From Leifsonia sp. NPDC080035 (GTDB lineage: Bacteria > Actinomycetota > Actinomycetes > Actinomycetales > Microbacteriaceae), in NCBI RefSeq assembly GCF_040050925.1, contig NZ_CP157390.1, forward strand, positions 248,001-312,000: a stretch of 64,000 nt of DNA, given 5' to 3'. Below are positions 39,559 to 47,002 of the stretch, in pieces. The notes beneath the pieces are model-generated. The model was not told where the DNA came from and did not search any database. It saw only the letters and a list, made by a program, of their open reading frames with translations. Numbering within the stretch: position 1 is the first letter of the stretch; each line of letters starts with the position of its first letter. The position numbers and the translations under genes are program-made.

Positions 39559-41311
39559 CGCACCTAAGCCTCATCCGCTCAGCTCGACAATCGTAGACAA
39601 GCGACCAGTCGTAACCCGCCCTAAAACCCTCCAGTTCGCCTTCTATGGGAGGGTCTCCACCGAAGACGAGCGAGGACTTCAAGACCGCGAGAACTCGCGT
39701 GCGTGGCAGCTCCGACGTGCCAACGAAATCATCGCGGGTCACGGCGAAATCGTCGCTGAGTACTTCGATGAGGGCTACAGCAGGACAATTCCGCTCATTC
39801 GACGCCCAAAGGGTGCGGAGCTGCTCGACCTCGTTATGAACGGCAAGCCCGAATGGAACGCCCTCGTCATAGGAGAAGCGAAGCGTGTGTTCTCAGGCAG
39901 TCAGCTAGAAGACGTTTTCTACCTCCTCCAGAGAGGCGGAATCGAACTTTGGATTCCTGAAGTAGGTGGTCGCTATGACGACTCCAACCTCTCCCACAAG
40001 CTCCACCTCGCCTTAGAAGGCATCATCGGCAAGGTCGAGAGCGAAACTGTTAGCGGGCGAGTTCGTGACAGCATGACGGCAATCGCTCTCAGCGATGATC
40101 CGAGATGGTTGGGCGGCAACCCGCCGTACGGTTACCGTCTCGTCCCGTTTCGCGAGGCGGAGAAGCGTGGAGTCAAGGTTCCGCTTCAAACGCTCCAGAT
40201 TGACCCGCAAACCGCTCCTGTGGCACGACGCATCTTTGAGGAGTACCTGAACGGTCGCAGTCTTCGCGAGATTGCGGCAGGGCTAGCACGAGACCTCATC
40301 CCGTCGCCTGCAGGTAGGGCGGAATGGCACATTGCAACGCTGTCCACGATTCTCGATAACGCCACCTACACGGGCTATCGCGTATACGGCAAACAGCGAA
40401 AGAAGCTCGTGCCGTTCGATGAGTCAAATCCTCGACTGGGAACCGAGACCAAGAAGACCCGTCTAGGTGAGCCGATGGTTTACTCGCACACCAAGGTCTA
40501 TCCCTCGATCATCAGTGACGAAGAGTTCAAGGAAGTCTTCAACCTCCGAACGGCGAAGCGGACTCTAACCGCTCCCCGTAAGAAGGCAGTCCAAAGAACG
40601 GGTGAATCCGAGCCCTTGCGTGGACGCATCTTCTACAAAGGCAAGAAGATGACGCTGGACAAGACTCGCCACGGGAAGGTTCGCTACCGCACCAATGCCA
40701 GGGATGGTGTGGAACGGGTCGCTGTCTATGACTGGCAGGTGAGTGAAGCTCTACACCAGTGGCTTAGTGAGAGCCTCTCCCGCCGCAACCTCCCATTGCT
40801 CATCAAGCAGCTCAAAGCGACTGCACCAAAGGTGCAGACCCAGATTGCGAAACTAGAAGTCGAGCGGACGAAGAAGAGAACGGCAGCGTACAACCTCCTC
40901 AGCCTCGTTGAATCGGGCGACCAGACAGCAATCGAGCGTTACCGCCTACGCATTGCCGAAGCGAAGGTATTCGATGACGAGATTGCCAAGCTGAACGCAC
41001 AGAACCTGGATGTGGATGGCGTAACGAAGCTCATGCGGCAGCTCGCAACCGAGACCCGCAAGGAAGTACTCGACAGGGCGTCAAACCAGCGTCTGAACCG
41101 CCTTTACGACGCTCTGGGCGTCCAGATTGACTATTTGCCCGAAGAGGGCGGAATCCGCGTAAATCTCGCCCCAGTACTGGCAGAAGCCTCAGTAGCTCCC
41201 CCTGAAGTGGATGACAAGACAGGGGAAGCCACTGTGGGTGCTAAAGACAGTGCCCCTGGAGGGACTCGAACCCCCAACCTTCTCCTTAGGACGGAGCAGC
41301 TCTTCCATTGA
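39551..41311 (+). CDS. Large serine recombinase (integrase)
   Basis: 586 aa from ATG 39551; the longer frame from 39515 overlaps the small upstream gene. Resolvase domain with the catalytic Ser in LQFAFYGRVSTEDERG (Ser36), GEAKRVFSG, then the recombinase domain (WLGGNPPYGYRLVP, ARDLIPSPAGRAEWHIATLS). The usual zinc ribbon Cys residues are missing: the place where LxCxxCG is expected reads LRGRIFYKGKKM. A coiled-coil motif follows (ATAPKVQTQIAKLEVERTKK). The last 20 codons are antisense to tRNA-Arg. This enzyme probably integrates the element there. Confidence 0.9.
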   Translation: MSDAPKPHPLSSTIVDKRPVVTRPKTLQFAFYGRVSTEDERGLQDRENSRAWQLRRANEIIAGHGEIVAEYFDEGYSRTIPLIRRPKGAELLDLVMNGKPEWNALVIGEAKRVFSGSQLEDVFYLLQRGGIELWIPEVGGRYDDSNLSHKLHLALEGIIGKVESETVSGRVRDSMTAIALSDDPRWLGGNPPYGYRLVPFREAEKRGVKVPLQTLQIDPQTAPVARRIFEEYLNGRSLREIAAGLARDLIPSPAGRAEWHIATLSTILDNATYTGYRVYGKQRKKLVPFDESNPRLGTETKKTRLGEPMVYSHTKVYPSIISDEEFKEVFNLRTAKRTLTAPRKKAVQRTGESEPLRGRIFYKGKKMTLDKTRHGKVRYRTNARDGVERVAVYDWQVSEALHQWLSESLSRRNLPLLIKQLKATAPKVQTQIAKLEVERTKKRTAAYNLLSLVESGDQTAIERYRLRIAEAKVFDDEIAKLNAQNLDVDGVTKLMRQLATETRKEVLDRASNQRLNRLYDALGVQIDYLPEEGGIRVNLAPVLAEASVAPPEVDDKTGEATVGAKDSAPGGTRTPNLLLRTEQLFH

Positions 41312-41322
41312 GCTACAGAGGC
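41251..41322 (-). tRNA. tRNA-Arg (CCT anticodon), attachment site
   Basis: 72 nt folds as a full cloverleaf: acceptor GCCTCTG/CAGGGGC, D stem GCTC/GAGC, anticodon stem GCTCC/GGAGA with loop GTCCTAA, T stem GGGGG/CCCTC with loop TTCGAGT; discriminator A, CCA not encoded. The 3' end faces the mobile element and overlaps the recombinase gene, the usual geometry for a tRNA attB. Confidence 0.93.
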
Positions 41323-41371
41323 CAGCGTGACGAGTCTACCGGAGACGAAACGAGGACGAAGGCAGGCAGCC

Positions 41372-41863
41372 TCACGCCGCCAGGTACCCCCGCCACTCCG
41401 CCAGCGCACCCTCGGTCCCACGCACGACCCACGAGGTATCGTGCGGCGCCCGTGGGGTGAAGGCCAGCGACCAGCCCATCTCGGCCGGGGTGCGGTCACC
41501 CTTCATGTTGTTGCAGCGCAGGCAGCAAGCGACGAGGTTCTCCCAGCTGTCGCGGCCGCCGCGAGAGCGGGGCAGGACGTGGTCGATCGTCGTGGCCGAC
41601 TTGCCGCAGTAGGCGCAGCGGTGCAGGTCGCGGCGGAGGACCCCCCTGCGGCTGACCGGGACGGCCCGGCCGTGCGGGATGCGAACGTAGCGGGTCAGCA
41701 GGATCACCGAGGGGCGGTCGTAGCTGCCGGAGATGCTCCACACCGGGTGGTCGCGGTCGCTCTCGAGCACGGTCGCCTTCTGATTCATGACGAGCACGAT
41801 CGCCCGTTTGAACGAGACGACCGCGAGCGGCTCGTAGCCGGCGTTGAGCACCAGAGTCTTCAT
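41372..41863 (-). CDS. HNH endonuclease family protein
   Basis: 163 aa from ATG 41863 (MKTLVLNAGYEPLAVVSFKR), RBS AAAGG. C-terminal HNH fold: HRCAYCGKSATTIDHVLPRS, then WENLVACCLRCNNMKGD, with two CxxC and the HNH residues. Widely conserved, single-copy core gene in Actinobacteria; function unclear, possibly DNA repair. First gene on the core side of the element. Confidence 0.9.
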   Translation of the reverse strand: MKTLVLNAGYEPLAVVSFKRAIVLVMNQKATVLESDRDHPVWSISGSYDRPSVILLTRYVRIPHGRAVPVSRRGVLRRDLHRCAYCGKSATTIDHVLPRSRGGRDSWENLVACCLRCNNMKGDRTPAEMGWSLAFTPRAPHDTSWVVRGTEGALAEWRGYLAA

Positions 41864-42253
41864 CTGCGACCTTTCGGGAGCGATGGGCGAACAAGCGATG
41901 GGCAAACAAAAAGGGCACTGTCCGTGCGGACAGCGCCCTGGAAGGAAGCGGCATGGTGGTGGCACACCACATGGTGGCGGTGGCAGGCCTCGACGTGGTG
42001 GCGGCAGGCGAGGAAGTCGTGGCCCCTCGACGCGGGGCCGGTGCCCGCGTGGAGGCCGCGCTCGACCCTCACGGTCACGGGGAGTGACCGGATGGGGGTC
42101 GCGTGAAGCATCGGTGGCTCCGATCTGCGGTTCCTAGCACAGCGCCAGGGCATCAGAGTAACGCAGAAACGGCGCGCCACCTATTCGTGGCACGCCGCTC
42201 CTGAACGTGGATGCGCAGAGTTCACCGCGCGTTCGACGGTCGGAAAACTCCGC
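41864..42253. other. Intergenic region with minus-strand terminator
   Basis: 390 bases without a confident gene. GGGCaCTGTCCG/CGGACAGcGCCC at 41913-41938, read on the minus strand, is followed by TTTTTG: a terminator for the NlpC gene. Between them are GGTGGC-type repeats that translate as His-rich on one strand; no start or RBS supports coding. Confidence 0.6.
41906..41939 (-). terminator. Intrinsic terminator of the NlpC/P60 gene
   Basis: 12-bp stem with one mismatch and TTTTTG tail on the minus strand. Confidence 0.75.
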
Positions 42254-43186
42254 TCAGATGCCGAGGCGGACGATGTAGTAGTCGCTCGTCCAGATCGGGC
42301 GGATCGAGATCGAGCGGCCGGTGTCCGGCGCGTCCATGATGTTGCCGTTGCCGGCGTAGAAGCCGTCGTGGCCGTCCATGATCACGATGTCGCCCGGCTG
42401 CGCGTCCGCGATCGAGATGCGCTTGCCCATGGCCGCCTGACCCGACACGGAGTGCGGGAGGGAGATGCCGAACTGGGCGTAGACGTACATCACGTAGCCG
42501 GAGCAGTCGAAGCCGGCCGGAGTGGAGCCTCCGTACACGTACGGGGTGCCGATGTACTGCTGCGCGACCGAGAACACCTGCGCCAGGCTGAAGCTGGGGT
42601 ACGGCGGGTTGGCCAGGAAGTCGGAGACCGACGGGCCGGAGTAGCTGCTCGCGTAGTTGGCGAGGCTCACGGCGGCCTGCTGGCGCGCCTCCTCGGCCGC
42701 CTTCGCTGCGGCGGCCGCGGCCTTCTCCGCCTCGAGCTGCTGCTCGCTGGTGGCGGTCGCAGCGTCCCGGGTGACGGAGCTGGAGGCGACGGCGCCGACC
42801 TCGACGGTCTGCGCCTGCGCCTTCTTCATGGTGTCCGCCGCGCTCGGGCCGAACGCGCCGGACTCGGCGCTCGGGTTCATCGCGAACGCCGGCAGGGACA
42901 TGGTGGCCACGATGCCGGTGGCGACGGTGATGACCACGGTGTTCAGCACCCAGCCGCCCTTCTTGCGGGCGTTCTTACCGGCACCGGCCTTCGACGACGA
43001 GGAGCCGGACGCGGTGGTGGCGACGGCGGTCGACGGCTTCGCTGCCGGGCGCGCGACCCGCGCGGAGGCGCGACCGATGCGCAGCGAACGGCGCGACGCG
43101 ACATCGGAAGCGGGAGACGAAAGAGTGGAGCTCGGGTCCTGAGGGGTCCGGTCCTCGGCGGGATCGGGCGTACCAGAGTGTGCCAA
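42254..43186 (-). CDS. NlpC/P60-family peptidoglycan endopeptidase
   Basis: 310 aa. Cytosolic Ser/Ala-rich N-terminus, one signal/anchor helix (VLNTVVITVATGIVATMSL), an Ala-rich coiled stretch (EAEKAAAAAAKAAEEARQQ), then the catalytic domain: YIGTPYVYGGSTPAGFDCSG (nucleophile Cys), ISLPHSVSGQAAMG, PGDIVIMDGHDGFYAGNG (His). Cuts peptide stems in cell-wall peptidoglycan outside the membrane. A possible ydaO-type riboswitch lies upstream, as common for wall hydrolases in Actinobacteria. Confidence 0.9.
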   Translation of the reverse strand: MAHSGTPDPAEDRTPQDPSSTLSSPASDVASRRSLRIGRASARVARPAAKPSTAVATTASGSSSSKAGAGKNARKKGGWVLNTVVITVATGIVATMSLPAFAMNPSAESGAFGPSAADTMKKAQAQTVEVGAVASSSVTRDAATATSEQQLEAEKAAAAAAKAAEEARQQAAVSLANYASSYSGPSVSDFLANPPYPSFSLAQVFSVAQQYIGTPYVYGGSTPAGFDCSGYVMYVYAQFGISLPHSVSGQAAMGKRISIADAQPGDIVIMDGHDGFYAGNGNIMDAPDTGRSISIRPIWTSDYYIVRLGI

Positions 43187-43370
43187 AGTGCATCCTCCTG
43201 CGCTCCGGCAGCACTAGGGTGAGCTGCCCCCGTCCGATGCGATTGGCTTCGGCTTCACCGATCGGAAGACGGGTCTCAGGGGGGTTGGAGCGTCCCGATC
43301 GGGGTCCTGGTGGGCCGGCTTCTGGCCCGTTCGGACTCGTAAGAGACTACGGGAGCACAGCGTATTTGTC
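43187..43370 (-). promoter_or_regulatory. Possible ydaO/yuaA (c-di-AMP) riboswitch leader
   Basis: GC-rich structured leader on the minus strand before the NlpC gene. Blocks such as GGGGGCAGCTCACCC and GAAGCCGAAGCC loosely fit the conserved CAGCTAACC and CCGAA parts of the ydaO class, and the gene family is a typical target. I could not align the whole motif. Confidence 0.4.
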
Positions 43371-43409
43371 ACACGTTCTGCGCACTTTTTAACGAATCGG
43401 TAACGGCGA

Positions 43410-44099
43410 TCAGGCCTCGACGAAGATGTGCGCTGCGAGTTCGTTCGGGAGTTCGAGGCCCGACTCGAAGCCCTGGATCTGCACGGCGACGTACGACCCG
43501 GCCGCGGTGAAAGAGCCGGTCGAGCCGGGAAAAACGCCCGCCTGCTTCAGCTGCAGCAGCAGCTCGGGATCCACCTGGGCGGGCTCGCCGAGGCGCCGGA
43601 TCCTGGCAATGACCTCAGAGTCACCGCCGCGCACGACGTCGACCAGGTTCACGAGGTTCTCGGTGGATGCGGTGTCGTCGGCGCCGAGCTCGACGAGGCC
43701 GGGGATCGGGTTGCCGTACGGCGACTCGGTGGGGTGGCCGAGCATGGTGAGGAGCTTGCGCTCCACCTGCTCGCTCATCACGTGCTCCCAGCGGCACGCC
43801 TCCTCGTGGACGTACTCCCACTCCAGCTCGATCACATCGCTGAGCAGGCGCTCGGCGAGGCGGTGCTTGCGCATCACGTGCACGGCCTTGCGGCGGCCGT
43901 CCTCGGTCAGCTCGAGGTGGCGGTCGCCGGACACGACGACGAGACCGTCGCGCTCCATGCGGCCGACGGTCTGGGAGACGGTCGGGCCGGAGTGGCCGAG
44001 CCGCTCGGAGATGCGCGCACGCAGGGGGACGATGTTGTCCTCCTCCAGCTCCAGGATGGTGCGAAGGTACATCTCGGTCGTGTCGATCAGATCGGTCAT
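43410..44099 (-). CDS. DtxR/IdeR-family metal-dependent regulator
   Basis: 229 aa from ATG 44099 (MTDLIDTTEMYLRTILELEE). N-terminal winged helix (ISERLGHSGPTVSQTVGRME), metal-binding dimerisation domain (HRLAERLLSDVIELEWEYVH, EACRWEHVMSEQVERKL), and a C-terminal SH3-like domain. Represses iron or manganese uptake genes when metal is bound. The DtxR motif EACRWEHVM carries the Cys/Glu/His metal ligands. Divergent from serC. Confidence 0.92.
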   Translation of the reverse strand: MTDLIDTTEMYLRTILELEEDNIVPLRARISERLGHSGPTVSQTVGRMERDGLVVVSGDRHLELTEDGRRKAVHVMRKHRLAERLLSDVIELEWEYVHEEACRWEHVMSEQVERKLLTMLGHPTESPYGNPIPGLVELGADDTASTENLVNLVDVVRGGDSEVIARIRRLGEPAQVDPELLLQLKQAGVFPGSTGSFTAAGSYVAVQIQGFESGLELPNELAAHIFVEA

Positions 44100-44230
44100 G
44101 GACCCCTCCACTTAAGGGCACGCGGAATTCGCCCACAGCTATTACTTCCGGAAGCCTACTTGTTGCCGATGACAGAGAGGTGATGGCTCCCCGGTCGGCC
44201 AGGGAATGCAACAGCCAATACACTTCAGTT

Positions 44231-45346
44231 ATGCCGGATGTGACCATTCCCACTGACCTCCTGCCCGCCGACGGACGTTTCGGTTGCGGACCGTCCAAGG
44301 TCCGCGCCGAGCAGGTGGCCTACCTCTCCGGCCCCGGCGCCGAGCTGCTCGGCACCTCCCACCGGCAGGCGCCGGTGAAGAACCTGGTCGGCCGCGTCCG
44401 CGAGGGCCTCGGCGAGCTGTTCCAGCTGCCGGAGGGCTACGAGGTGGTCATCGGCAACGGCGGCTCGACCGCCTTCTGGGACGCCGCGGCGTTCTCCCTC
44501 ATCGAGAACCGCAGCCAGAACCTCGTCTTCGGCGAGTTCGGCGGCAAGTTCGCCAAGGCGGCGAAGACTCCGTGGCTTCAGGCCCCGCACGTGATCGAAG
44601 CACCGGCCGGCTCCCGCGCCGAGGCCGAGGTCGTCGCCGGTGTGGATGTGTACGCCTGGCCGCACAACGAGACGTCCACCGGCGTCATGGCCCCGGTCCG
44701 CCGCGTCCACGGCGACGACGGAGCGCTCACAGTGATCGACGCCACCAGCGCCGCAGGCGGCGCCGCGTTCGATGTCAGCGAGACCGACGTCTACTACTTC
44801 GCTCCGCAGAAGAACTTCGCCTCCGACGGCGGCCTGTGGCTCGCCCTCTTCTCCCCCGCCGCCATCGAGCGCGTGGAGCGGATCGCGGCGAGCGACCGCT
44901 ACATCCCCGAATTCCTCAGCATCAAGAACGCGATCGACAACTCGCGCCTCAACCAGACGCTGAACACCCCCGCGGTGGCGACGCTGGTGCTGCTCGAGAA
45001 CCAGATCGAGTGGATGAACGGCAACGGCGGTCTCGCCTGGGCCGACGCCCGCACCCGCGAGTCCTCGGACGCGCTGTACGCGTGGGCAGAAGGCGTCGAC
45101 TACGCGACGCCGTTCGTCGCCGACCCGGACCACCGCTCGCAGGTCGTCGTCACGATCGACTTCGACGACAGCATCGACGCGTCCGCGATCGCCAAGACGC
45201 TGCGCGCCAACGGCATCGTCGACACCGAGCCCTACCGCAAGCTCGGCCGCAACCAGCTGCGCATCGCGACGTTCACGGCCATCGAGCCGGCGGACGTCCG
45301 CGCGCTGATCGGCTGCGTCGAGTACGTGGTCGAGCGGCTGGGCTGA
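44231..45346 (+). CDS. serC: Phosphoserine aminotransferase
   Basis: 371 aa from ATG 44231. Converts 3-phosphohydroxypyruvate to phosphoserine in serine synthesis. PLP-binding Lys in VYYFAPQKNFASDGG; FGCGPSKVR at the start, AVIGNGGSTAF and HNETSTGVMAPV are typical of the actinobacterial SerC form. Ends five bases before the DUF2530 gene. Confidence 0.95.
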   Translation: MPDVTIPTDLLPADGRFGCGPSKVRAEQVAYLSGPGAELLGTSHRQAPVKNLVGRVREGLGELFQLPEGYEVVIGNGGSTAFWDAAAFSLIENRSQNLVFGEFGGKFAKAAKTPWLQAPHVIEAPAGSRAEAEVVAGVDVYAWPHNETSTGVMAPVRRVHGDDGALTVIDATSAAGGAAFDVSETDVYYFAPQKNFASDGGLWLALFSPAAIERVERIAASDRYIPEFLSIKNAIDNSRLNQTLNTPAVATLVLLENQIEWMNGNGGLAWADARTRESSDALYAWAEGVDYATPFVADPDHRSQVVVTIDFDDSIDASAIAKTLRANGIVDTEPYRKLGRNQLRIATFTAIEPADVRALIGCVEYVVERLG

Positions 45347-45351
45347 CCATC

Positions 45352-45594
45352 ATGCGGCTCTGGCTGCGCGACGACGAGCGCCGGCCCGACCCGGTCCCCG
45401 TGAAGACGGACGACCGGCGGGCCGTGCTCGTCGGCCTAGTCCTCTGGGTGCTCGCCCTGATCCCGACGCTCGTCTTCCTCGGCCCCATCGACGCCGCCGG
45501 CGGCAGCTGGTGGCTCTGGACGGTCGTCGTCGGCATCGTGCTCGGCGTCCTCGGGCTCGGCTACCTCAGCCTCAAGCGCCTCCGCAGGCACTGA
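45352..45594 (+). CDS. DUF2530 membrane protein
   Basis: 80 aa: MRLWLRDDERRPDPVPVKTD, then two helices (AVLVGLVLWVLALIPTLVFL, WWLWTVVVGIVLGVLGLGYL) and a basic end. DUF2530 of actinobacteria, unknown role. Its last 159 bases overlap the convergent DUF3027 gene. Confidence 0.85.
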   Translation: MRLWLRDDERRPDPVPVKTDDRRAVLVGLVLWVLALIPTLVFLGPIDAAGGSWWLWTVVVGIVLGVLGLGYLSLKRLRRH

Positions 45595-46251
45595 GGCGTC
45601 ATCGGCGTCCGCCTCGGCGTCGTCCGCGTCGGCCAGCGCCGCCGCCTCCTCGGCCGCGAGGTCGAGCTCGCCGTCGACGTCAGTGTCCTCGTCATAGGCG
45701 ACGTCCACACTGTCGATGTCGACGCCGTCGACGTCGTCGTCGCCGTGCAGGTCGTGGATGTCGTGGTCGTCCTCGTCGTCATCGACGTCGAGGTCGTCGT
45801 CGTCGTCCTCGTCGTCGTCGTCCGAGGCATCCCCGTCGTAGTCCGCGTCCTCATCGGAGTCGTCGTCGGACTCATCCGGCTCGTCGCCTGCGCCCTCTGC
45901 CTCCGCCCGGGCTGCGGCCTCGGCGGCGAGCGCCTCCTGGGCAGCCTGGTACTCGGCCAGGCGCTCCGACCACGGCACCCAGTCGGGCGCGAGCAGCGCG
46001 TCGTCACCGGGCATCAGCTCGGCCTCGAGCACGGTGGGGGCCGCGTCGTCGTCCGCGCGGCCGACCGTCACGGTCCACCGCCAGCCGGGGTAGCCGGCCA
46101 GGCGGGACTCGAACAGCAGGGACACGACCCCGTCGCCCTCGACCACGTGGCCGACCGGCTCGCCGATGGTGGAGACCGGCGTGATCTCCGCGAGCGCCTC
46201 GCGGGCGAGCGAGACGGCGCCGATGAGGTCCTGGATGTCGTCGTCAGGCAT
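45436..46251 (-). CDS. DUF3027 protein with very acidic tail
   Basis: 271 aa from ATG 46251 (MPDDDIQDLIGAVSLAREAL). Residues 1-110 match DUF3027 (GDGVVSLLFESRLAGYPGWR, LLAPDWVPWSERL). After that comes a long Asp/Glu-rich, low-complexity tail (DEPDESDDDSDEDADYDG and more). The tail reads antisense through the DUF2530 gene. Start overlaps the cold-shock gene stop by 8 bases. Confidence 0.82.
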   Translation of the reverse strand: MPDDDIQDLIGAVSLAREALAEITPVSTIGEPVGHVVEGDGVVSLLFESRLAGYPGWRWTVTVGRADDDAAPTVLEAELMPGDDALLAPDWVPWSERLAEYQAAQEALAAEAAARAEAEGAGDEPDESDDDSDEDADYDGDASDDDDEDDDDDLDVDDDEDDHDIHDLHGDDDVDGVDIDSVDVAYDEDTDVDGELDLAAEEAAALADADDAEADADDASVPAEALEAEVAEPEDAEHDADDDRPEPPAAAGGVDGAEEDERRDQGEHPED

Positions 46252-46624
46252 CCAGGTCGTCCGCAACGCGTCGCAGCACGGCGGCGATCTTCGCACCGTG
46301 CGCCTTGTCCGGGTACTTGCCGCGGCGCAGGTTGGCGCCGATGCCGTCGAGGAGCTTGACCAGATCCTCCACGATGATCGCCATGTCGTCGGCCGACTTG
46401 CGCTTCATCTTCACCAGGCTCGGAGGCGCCTCGAGCACGCGCACCGACAGCGCCTGCGCACCGCGCTTGCCGTCGGCGATGCCGAACTCGAGACGGGTCC
46501 CAGCCTTCACCACCGCGCCCGCGGGCAGCGCCGACGCGTGCAAGAAGACCTCCTGGCCGTCATCGGAGCTGATGAAGCCGAAGCCTTTCTCGTCGTCGTA
46601 GAACTTGACCTTGCCGGTTGGCAT
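46244..46624 (-). CDS. Cold-shock domain protein, long form
   Basis: 126 aa. CSD fold at residues 1-65 with both RNP motifs: KGFGFI and VFLHAS; then a helical C-terminal extension (KRKSADDMAIIVEDLVKLLD). Binds single-stranded RNA or DNA. First gene of a pair with DUF3027, which is a conserved pairing in Microbacteriaceae as far as I know. Confidence 0.88.
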   Translation of the reverse strand: MPTGKVKFYDDEKGFGFISSDDGQEVFLHASALPAGAVVKAGTRLEFGIADGKRGAQALSVRVLEAPPSLVKMKRKSADDMAIIVEDLVKLLDGIGANLRRGKYPDKAHGAKIAAVLRRVADDLDA

Positions 46625-46680
46625 GGGAACCTCACTTCACATGGGGGATCGAATGACCAACCTCAATTATCCTTGATTTC

Positions 46681-46980
46681 GTGACCCAGCAGACCCCGCC
46701 GCCGGCTTCGCGGTTCCAGCGTGTCCTCTCCTACATCGTCGCCGCGCTCGTCGTGGTGTCGCTGGTGTGCATCGCGGCCATCCTGATCGGCTCCGCGGTG
46801 GGCGGGATGCCGCAGCAGGGTTCCGGCCAGGGCATCTGGCCCGTGGTGTTCCTGTTCCCACTGATCGCGCTGCCGATCGCGTTCATCCTGCTCGTCACGC
46901 TGATCGTCGTGACCGGCCGCCAGCGCAGCCGGGCGGCGAAGCAGGCCCAGGCGGCCGCCGGGGCCAAGGGACGACGCTGA
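46681..46980 (+). CDS. Two-helix membrane protein, unknown
   Basis: 99 aa from GTG 46681. Helices at VLSYIVAALVVVSLVCIAAI and VFLFPLIALPIAFILLVTLI, basic C-terminus. A small conserved actinobacterial membrane protein without known role. Located just ahead of the helicase pair. Confidence 0.75.
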   Translation: MTQQTPPPASRFQRVLSYIVAALVVVSLVCIAAILIGSAVGGMPQQGSGQGIWPVVFLFPLIALPIAFILLVTLIVVTGRQRSRAAKQAQAAAGAKGRR

Positions 46981-47002
46981 GGACGGCGGCGGATCCGCAC
47001 CG

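Larger units (their letters stand above)
16147..41322. mobile_element. Integrated mobile element ending in tRNA-Arg(CCT)
   Basis: Low-GC block of about 25 kb with two recombinases at the right end, transfer-type genes (FtsK/HerA-like ATPase, MobC-like, DUF2958), surface genes, iteron-like repeats and uniform private promoters and terminators. The right boundary is inside tRNA-Arg at 41251-41322, where GC jumps to core values. The left boundary is not defined: the defence genes at 1-16 kb may belong to the same island, and I did not find a second copy of the tRNA 3' end in the window by eye. Confidence 0.75.

Noticed and set aside
1..41250. Second copy of the tRNA-Arg 3' end (attL) inside the window
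   Set aside because: None found by eye; the left end probably lies outside the window, but a computed search for the 41251-41290 segment would be decisive.
41860..42180. His/Arg-rich small frame before the HNH gene
   Set aside because: Covers a terminator and simple repeats; no RBS and it overlaps the HNH start.
45745..46359. Val-rich plus-strand frame antisense to the DUF3027 tail
   Set aside because: It is the complement of GAC/GAT-rich codons; no start context.
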